Assembly: GCA_947623705.1 (NCBI GenBank)
Contig: CANQHT010000013.1
Span: forward strand, 1-18,416
Length of the DNA: 18,416 nucleotides
Direction of reading: 5' to 3'
Origin: an uncultured Bacilli bacterium
GTDB lineage: Bacteria; Bacillota_I; Bacilli_A; RF39; UBA660
The notes below the pieces were generated by a model. The model ran no database searches and had not been told where the DNA came from. It saw nothing but the letters and a program-made list of their open reading frames with translations. The position numbers were made by a program, and so were the translations under genes. This document shows, one piece after another, positions 14,609 through 18,416 of this stretch. How positions within the stretch are numbered: position 1 is the first letter of the stretch; each line of letters starts with the position of its first letter.

Positions 14609-14866
14609 ATGAATAGTGTAAGTAATATTAACGCACTAAAAAGCAAGTATTTATGGGCATTTATAACAATTTTATTCGTTTTGCATAATGTACGTTATGT
14701 TAACCAAAACTTCTTTTTTGAAATTGGAATTATTTATCTTTTATTAGATCCCTACTCTTCTTTATTTATCTTTTCTTATATTAAGAATATCATTAAAATA
14801 ATAATTTGCCTAGTCATAAATCTATTTAATTTACAAATATTTACTAACTCTTTCACATATATTTAA
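14609..14866 (+). CDS. doubtful small hydrophobic ORF
   Basis: 85 codons that would encode two hydrophobic stretches (YLWAFITILFVLH and IIICLVINLFNLQIF). There is no SD before the ATG, no recognisable family, and the dif-like site lies inside it. Hydrophobic translations are expected from A+T-rich non-coding DNA, so I consider it more likely not a gene. A leaderless mRNA from the extended -10 at 14588 is the only argument in favour. Confidence 0.2.
   Translation: MNSVSNINALKSKYLWAFITILFVLHNVRYVNQNFFFEIGIIYLLLDPYSSLFIFSYIKNIIKIIICLVINLFNLQIFTNSFTYI
14678..14705 (+). other. dif: dif-like Xer recombination site
   Basis: An 11-bp arm GTTTTGCATAA (14678-14688), a 6-bp centre TGTACG (14689-14694) and an 11-bp arm TTATGTTAACC (14695-14705). 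The arms are inverted copies at 8 of 11 positions. Against E. coli dif (arms GGTGCGCATAA and TTATGTTAAAT, centre TGTATA) it matches 21 of 28; the XerD-side arm matches the firmicute form TTATGTWAACT at 10 of 11. A gene for a Xer-type recombinase lies about 1.1 kb away. Identification is by eye only. Confidence 0.5.
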
Positions 14867-14881
14867 TTGGGTGTTTCTATA

Positions 14882-15631
14882 ATGACTACATTAAATGCTT
14901 TTTTAATATCGACAATGGCTGGAATGTCTACCCTACTCGGTGGTATTATCATCTTTTTTCCAATAAGAGAAAATAAAATAAATAAGTTTATTACTTTTTG
15001 TTTATCTTTTTCTATAGCTATTATGATCGGTATTAGTATTACAGATTTAATTCCCACTTCATTTTTTAATCTATTACTTAATTATCAAATATCTAAAACT
15101 TTATTTATTGCTTTTATTTCCTTTATAATCGGGGCAATATTAGTTTTAATCATCAATAAATTAATGGATAAGCAAGATGCTAATTCTTTGTATAAATTAG
15201 GTATCTTAAGTATGCTTGCTTTAATGCTGCATAACTTTCCCGAAGGAATAGCTACCTTTATGGGAAGTGTTCAAGACAAATCTTTAGGTCTTAAATTATC
15301 GTTAGCCATTATGTTTCATAATATTCCCGAAGGTATATCCATTGCTGTTCCTTTGTATTATTCAACTCATTCGAAGAAAAAAGCTTTATTAAATACATTC
15401 TTATCAGGTCTTGCAGAACCACTCGGAGCTCTTCTTGCTTATATCTTTTTAAAACGTTATATAACTGACGTTATGATCAGTACCATCCTTCTTTTAGTCG
15501 CCGGTATCATGATTACTTTAGCCATTGAAGAAATGCTTCCTAAAGCCTTGTCTTATAAACAAAATAAATTCATTTATTTAGGTTTAATTATTGGAATTAT
15601 TCTTATTCTAATTAATCACTTTTTACTATAA
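14882..15631 (+). CDS. ZIP-family divalent metal (zinc) transporter
   Basis: 249 residues with about eight membrane helices. The two metal-binding helices are clear: HNFPEG (117-122) and HNIPEG (146-151), whose His, Asn and Glu residues form the binuclear transport site in ZIP proteins of the ZupT type. AEPLGALLAY in the next helix is also typical. It imports Zn2+ and possibly Mn2+ or Fe2+ into the cytoplasm. The start is ATG 14882 with GGGTG at 14869-14873; an upstream TTG at 14867 is rejected. A TATATT at 14858-14863 could be a -10 with a very short leader. No zinc-repressor operator is recognised. Confidence 0.92.
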   Translation: MTTLNAFLISTMAGMSTLLGGIIIFFPIRENKINKFITFCLSFSIAIMIGISITDLIPTSFFNLLLNYQISKTLFIAFISFIIGAILVLIINKLMDKQDANSLYKLGILSMLALMLHNFPEGIATFMGSVQDKSLGLKLSLAIMFHNIPEGISIAVPLYYSTHSKKKALLNTFLSGLAEPLGALLAYIFLKRYITDVMISTILLLVAGIMITLAIEEMLPKALSYKQNKFIYLGLIIGIILILINHFLL

Positions 15632-15692
15632 ATTACCAAGCCATTTATTGCCAAAAAAAGTAATATTTACGAAGTATTAAATATTAATATTT

Positions 15693-15701
15693 TGCCATAA
15701 T
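15693..15701 (+). promoter_or_regulatory. extended -10 promoter for the 41-aa gene
   Basis: TGC then CATAAT (15696-15701). The predicted start, near 15708, coincides with the first base of the SD AGGAGGG. No good -35 is seen. Confidence 0.45.
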
Positions 15702-15721
15702 ACTATTAGGAGGGAAGAAAA

Positions 15722-15847
15722 ATGAGTAATAGAAATAATAATTCTAGTAGAAATAACAACAGAAGTAATAATCAACGTTCAAATCAAAAAGAAAATAATA
15801 GAAGTTCTAGAAATAATAATAGAGCTCGTAACAACGAAGGTAAATAA
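15722..15847 (+). CDS. 41-residue Asn/Arg/Ser-rich basic protein
   Basis: The frame has a textbook SD AGGAGGG (15708-15714) and a 7-nt spacer to ATG, the best ribosome binding site in the window along with that of ruvB. Of 41 residues 17 are Asn, 8 Arg and 7 Ser, with repeated units like SRNNN and RSN; there are no hydrophobic residues apart from Met1 and one Ala. It must be disordered and strongly basic, which would suit binding to nucleic acid or a polyanion. It ends 3 nt before the stop of the convergent xer gene, and a terminator hairpin lies just beyond it. I do not recognise a family; small acid-soluble spore proteins known to me do not match. Confidence 0.7.
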   Translation: MSNRNNNSSRNNNRSNNQRSNQKENNRSSRNNNRARNNEGK

Positions 15848-15850
15848 TTA

Positions 15851-16768
15851 TTATTCTTGGGAAGACGATTTAGTTTCTTCCTTTTCTTTTGCCTTAAAAT
15901 GCGGATGACTGTTTTGATAATCCTTCTTTATTTTTTCATTAGATATATGAGAATATATTTCCGTAGTTGATAAATTTTCGTGACCTAAAAGTTCTTGAAT
16001 AATTCTTAAATCTGCCCCATTATTTAATAGATGTGTAGCAAATGAATGTCTTAATACATGGGGTGATATTTCTTTATTAATACCACTTATATCACATTGA
16101 TGTTTAAGTATCTTAAAAAAACCTTGTCTAGACATTTTTGCTCCATTATAATTTACAAATATATATTCTGACTCTTTAGTTTTTAAAATAAAACTCCGAT
16201 ATTCTTTTAAATAAAGATTTAAATATCGCATTGTAATATCCCCTACAGGAATAATCCGTTCTTTACTCCCCTTCCCCATTACTTTAATAAAGGCACCGGG
16301 TTCATTATAATTTGCGAGTTTTAAATTAAGTAATTCACTAATTCTAATACCAGTCCCATATAATAATTCTAACATGGCTTTATTACGATAATCAATGGGT
16401 TTAGTTAAACTAACATCTAATAATTTATCTACTTCTTCAACTGTTAAATATTTCGGTAATCTTTTGGCTAGTTTTGGCATTTTAATATTAATCGTGGGAT
16501 TCTTACTAATAATCTTGTTTTCTTCTAAATAAGCATACATACTTCTTAAAACAGTTAAATAATGGGCTTTAGTGGTACTATTAGACTGATCATGATATAA
16601 AAACTCTCTTATATCATCTTCTGTTAAAGCAAGTAAACTCTTTTTTATAGTATTTTGAATTTTAATTAAATTAAAACGATATGATTCATAAGTATTATTA
16701 GATAACTTTCTTTCATATTTTAAATAATCTAAATATTTTTGAACATCTTTTTCTAATTCTTCCTTCAT
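15851..16768 (-). CDS. xerC: XerC/XerD-type site-specific tyrosine recombinase
   Basis: Tyrosine recombinase that resolves chromosome dimers at dif in the Xer system. 305 residues: N-terminal SAM-like DNA-binding domain (about 1-92, YLKYERKLSNNTYESYRFNL) and catalytic domain with the full set R142 (GTGIRISEL), K166/K169 (GKGSKER), H237 and R240 (HVLRHSFATHLL), H263 (LLGHENLSTTEIY) and nucleophile Y272. The ending YQNSHPHFKAK recalls XerC, but I cannot separate XerC from XerD surely. ATG at 16768-16766 is chosen because AAGGAAG lies 9 nt upstream; the ATG at 16777 abuts that SD. The Lys/Glu/Ser tail exceeds the usual family end by about 15 residues. It is divergent from rarA, with no phage genes nearby. 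Confidence 0.92.
   Translation of the reverse strand: MKEELEKDVQKYLDYLKYERKLSNNTYESYRFNLIKIQNTIKKSLLALTEDDIREFLYHDQSNSTTKAHYLTVLRSMYAYLEENKIISKNPTINIKMPKLAKRLPKYLTVEEVDKLLDVSLTKPIDYRNKAMLELLYGTGIRISELLNLKLANYNEPGAFIKVMGKGSKERIIPVGDITMRYLNLYLKEYRSFILKTKESEYIFVNYNGAKMSRQGFFKILKHQCDISGINKEISPHVLRHSFATHLLNNGADLRIIQELLGHENLSTTEIYSHISNEKIKKDYQNSHPHFKAKEKEETKSSSQE
15859..15890 (+). terminator. terminator of the 41-aa gene, inside the 3' end of xer
   Basis: Stem GGAAGA (15860-15865)/TCTTCC (15876-15881) with a 10-nt loop, followed by TTTTCTTTT. It lies within the reading frame of the opposite-strand recombinase, in the part coding its poorly conserved Lys/Glu/Ser tail. Confidence 0.6.
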
Positions 16769-16790
16769 TTGAATCATCTTCCTTAGGAAT

Positions 16791-16799
16791 ATTATATCA
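16791..16799 (-). promoter_or_regulatory. extended -10 promoter for xer
   Basis: On the minus strand TGA TATAAT, a consensus extended -10. Start near 16784, leader about 16 nt. The -35 zone coincides with the rarA -10. Confidence 0.55.
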
Positions 16800-16815
16800 T
16801 TAATTTAAGACTTTA

Positions 16816-16824
16816 TGGTATAAT
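16816..16824 (+). promoter_or_regulatory. extended -10 promoter for rarA
   Basis: TGG TATAAT, an extended -10 with consensus hexamer. Start near 16831, leader about 9 nt. The -35 zone overlaps the xer -10 on the other strand. Confidence 0.55.
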
Positions 16825-16839
16825 AAATATGTGATGTAT

Positions 16840-18039
16840 ATGGAATTATTAGCGGATAAATTACGACCTCAAAAATTAGATGATATTGTGGGTCAAGATC
16901 ATTTAATTGGGAAAGATAAAATATTAACTAATTTAGTTAAGAATAAGAAATTATTTTCCATGATTTTATATGGTAAACCAGGAATTGGGAAAACAAGTAT
17001 TGCGAGTGCGATTAGTAATGAGTTAGGTCTTCGGACTAAATTTTTAAATGCCACCACCAGTAAAAAAGAAGATTTTGAAATGGCGATTGAAGAAGCCAAA
17101 TTTTATGGCGATATTATTTTAGTTATCGATGAAATTCATCGGATGAATAAAGATAAACAAGATATCCTGCTTCCCCACTTAGAAAAAGGAACCATTATTT
17201 TAATTGGTCTTACTACTAGTAATCCTTATCATAAGATTAATCCGGCGATTAGAAGTAGAGTTCAAATATTTGAATTAAAAGAATTAACGATTGCAGACAT
17301 TTTAAAAATATTAAAAAAAGCTACTAAAAAATTAGATGGTATCAAAATAAATAATCAAGCCTTAGAATATATAAGTACAGTATCAAGTGGTGATGTAAGA
17401 TGTGCTCTTAACTTATTAGAAGTTGCCTACTATGCTAAAACTAATCATGAGATAACTTTAGATGATTTAAAAAATATTAATAGTAAACCCGTTTTCTTTC
17501 ATGATAAAAATGAAGATGGGCATTATGATGTTTTAAGTGCTTTACAAAAATCTATTCGCGGTAGTGATGTCGATGCCACCATCCATTATTTAGCCAGATT
17601 AATTGCCGTGGAAGATTTAGATAGTATTTATAGAAGACTTTCCGTTATTGCTTATGAAGATATTGGCCTGGCTAACCCTGGGATTGGTCCCAGATTAGAT
17701 GCGGCGATTAATGCTGCGGAACGGGTTGGATTACCGGAAGCAAGAATTCCCCTTGCCGAGATTGCGATTGAAATGGCTTTATCTCCTAAAAGTAACAGTG
17801 CCATAATGGCGATAGACAATGCTTTAAATGATATTAATAAAGGTAGTACAGGTAATGTACCCGCTCATATTAAAAATGGTAATCCTAACTATTTGTATCC
17901 TCATAACTATCCGCATGACTGGGTTAAACAACAATACTTACCCGATAATATAAAAGATACGGTTTATTATAAACCAAAAAATAATTTAGTTGAAATGAAC
18001 TTAAATAAGGTTCATAATGACATGAAAAAAGATAACTAA
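16840..18039 (+). CDS. rarA: replication-associated recombination ATPase RarA (MgsA)
   Basis: AAA+ clamp-loader-like ATPase acting at stalled replication forks, related to eukaryotic WRNIP1. 399 residues with LADKLRPQKLDDIVGQDHLIG at the N terminus, Walker A GKPGIGKT (45-52), Walker B DEIHR (97-101), sensor region LIGLTTSNPYHKINPAIRSR, and the RarA C-terminal domain with RLSVIAYEDIGLANP and GLPEARIPLAEIAIEMALSPKSN. Start at ATG 16840, where family proteins begin; in-frame GTG 16831 and ATG 16834 are rejected. The only SD is GTGAT at 16831-16835, right at the predicted mRNA 5' end. Its stop overlaps that of the tcdA-like gene. Confidence 0.96.
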   Translation: MELLADKLRPQKLDDIVGQDHLIGKDKILTNLVKNKKLFSMILYGKPGIGKTSIASAISNELGLRTKFLNATTSKKEDFEMAIEEAKFYGDIILVIDEIHRMNKDKQDILLPHLEKGTIILIGLTTSNPYHKINPAIRSRVQIFELKELTIADILKILKKATKKLDGIKINNQALEYISTVSSGDVRCALNLLEVAYYAKTNHEITLDDLKNINSKPVFFHDKNEDGHYDVLSALQKSIRGSDVDATIHYLARLIAVEDLDSIYRRLSVIAYEDIGLANPGIGPRLDAAINAAERVGLPEARIPLAEIAIEMALSPKSNSAIMAIDNALNDINKGSTGNVPAHIKNGNPNYLYPHNYPHDWVKQQYLPDNIKDTVYYKPKNNLVEMNLNKVHNDMKKDN

Positions 18040-18416
18040 TTTAAATTAATTATCTCATTTATAATATAACTGACAATTAATAAACCAGCCGTTCCGGGAA
18101 CAGTAACAATTGAACTTACTGTTCCTTTTTTAACCGGTAATTCTTCACTAAAGACGACTTTAATTTTTCCATTTATCTTATTTTCTTTAACTAACTTTCT
18201 TAATCTTTTAGCTAAAGGATCATTACTAGTTTTATCTAATGTCGTTATCTTAACTTTACTCGCATCTACTCTATTACCCATACCTAAAGAGGTAATTATT
18301 TTAATATGATTAGTATTTGCAAACTTTATTAATTCTAACTTAGTTTTTAAAGTGTCACAAGCATCAATAATAAAGTCAAAATCTTTATCTAGACTATTTA
18401 TATTATTTTCATCTAA
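18036..18416 (-). CDS. tcdA: tRNA threonylcarbamoyladenosine dehydratase TcdA-like (partial, 5' end outside window)
   Basis: Only the C-terminal 126 codons are here; the frame stays open to the window edge. Seen: DFDFIIDACDTLKTKL, ITSLGMGNRVDASKV, TSNDPLAKRLRKL and the C-terminal VPGTAGLLIVSYIINEI, all typical of the ThiF/MoeB-like TcdA (CsdL) family that cyclises t6A37 of tRNAs to ct6A with ATP. MGNRVDASK contains a Met that could be mistaken for a start (18281), but the coding sense clearly continues upstream. It converges on rarA, and the stop codons share 2 bases. The same two genes are close neighbours in Bacillus. Confidence 0.88.
   Translation of the reverse strand, partial: LDENNINSLDKDFDFIIDACDTLKTKLELIKFANTNHIKIITSLGMGNRVDASKVKITTLDKTSNDPLAKRLRKLVKENKINGKIKVVFSEELPVKKGTVSSIVTVPGTAGLLIVSYIINEIINLN

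Larger units (their letters stand above)
14404..14881. other. about 480-nt region without a convincing gene
   Basis: Between the operon terminator and the ZIP transporter the sequence is very A+T-rich. It contains the large palindrome (14426-14535), an extended -10 (14588-14596), a dif-like site (14678-14705) and one open frame without a ribosome binding site (14609-14866). I see no tRNA, riboswitch or transposon end. Confidence 0.6.

Noticed and set aside
15851..16768. Tyrosine recombinase as integrase of a mobile element
   Set aside because: No phage, conjugation or transposase genes, no attachment-site repeats by a tRNA, and housekeeping genes on both sides; the sequence is XerC/XerD-like.
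18037..18048. Palindrome TAATTTAAATTA between rarA and tcdA as a terminator
   Set aside because: Pure A/T with no loop and no T tract of note; expected by chance in DNA of this composition.

Overview
The window is a piece of a low-GC chromosome, most likely from an uncultured member of the Bacilli near the Mollicutes/Erysipelotrichia border. The evidence is strong A+T bias, SD sites matching AGGAGGTGAT, a Bacillus-like gene order (ruvA-ruvB-queA-tgt-small membrane gene-TIGR04086-DUF421, then rarA beside tcdA), and TGA used as a true stop (for example at 6058, 6540, 7223 and 12606). No sporulation genes, phage genes, insertion sequences or CRISPR arrays are visible. The lineage is an inference; the families are recognised from motifs, not from a search.

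Layout. 1-1490: tRNA-Lys(CTT) with a terminator, then the ribosome-assembly GTPase obg with its own terminator. 1500-8381: one long, tightly packed operon, ruvA-ruvB-folD-glyA-thyA-folA-pyrH-tmk-GNAT. It joins Holliday-junction branch migration to nearly the whole route to dTTP: SHMT and FolD handle one-carbon folates, ThyA makes dTMP, DHFR recycles the dihydrofolate, and two nucleotide kinases follow. 8384-11520: queA and tgt (queuosine tRNA modification), split by an unknown gene on the opposite strand with a very strong promoter, then a pilin-like small membrane protein where Bacillus has yajC. 11505-12608: divergent TIGR04086 (YrzE-like) and DUF421 (YrbG/YetF-like) membrane proteins. 12605-14408: a strong promoter, a helix-turn-helix protein and a membrane-anchored protein with an eight-cysteine outer domain.

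14404-14881 has no convincing gene. It holds a roughly 110-nt imperfect palindrome (possible cruciform) and, about 150 nt further on, a 28-bp site resembling dif, the XerC/XerD recombination site. 14882-15847: a ZIP metal transporter and a 41-residue Asn/Arg/Ser-rich protein with a near-perfect ribosome binding site. 15851-16768 (minus): a XerC/XerD-type tyrosine recombinase. 16840-18039: rarA, meeting tail to tail a tcdA-like gene that runs off the window end.

The part most worth following is 14.4-16.8 kb: palindrome, dif-like site and Xer recombinase within 2.4 kb, which may be a chromosome dimer resolution locus. Also notable are very short predicted mRNA leaders, with the -10 box almost touching the SD, and three divergent gene pairs whose promoters overlap.
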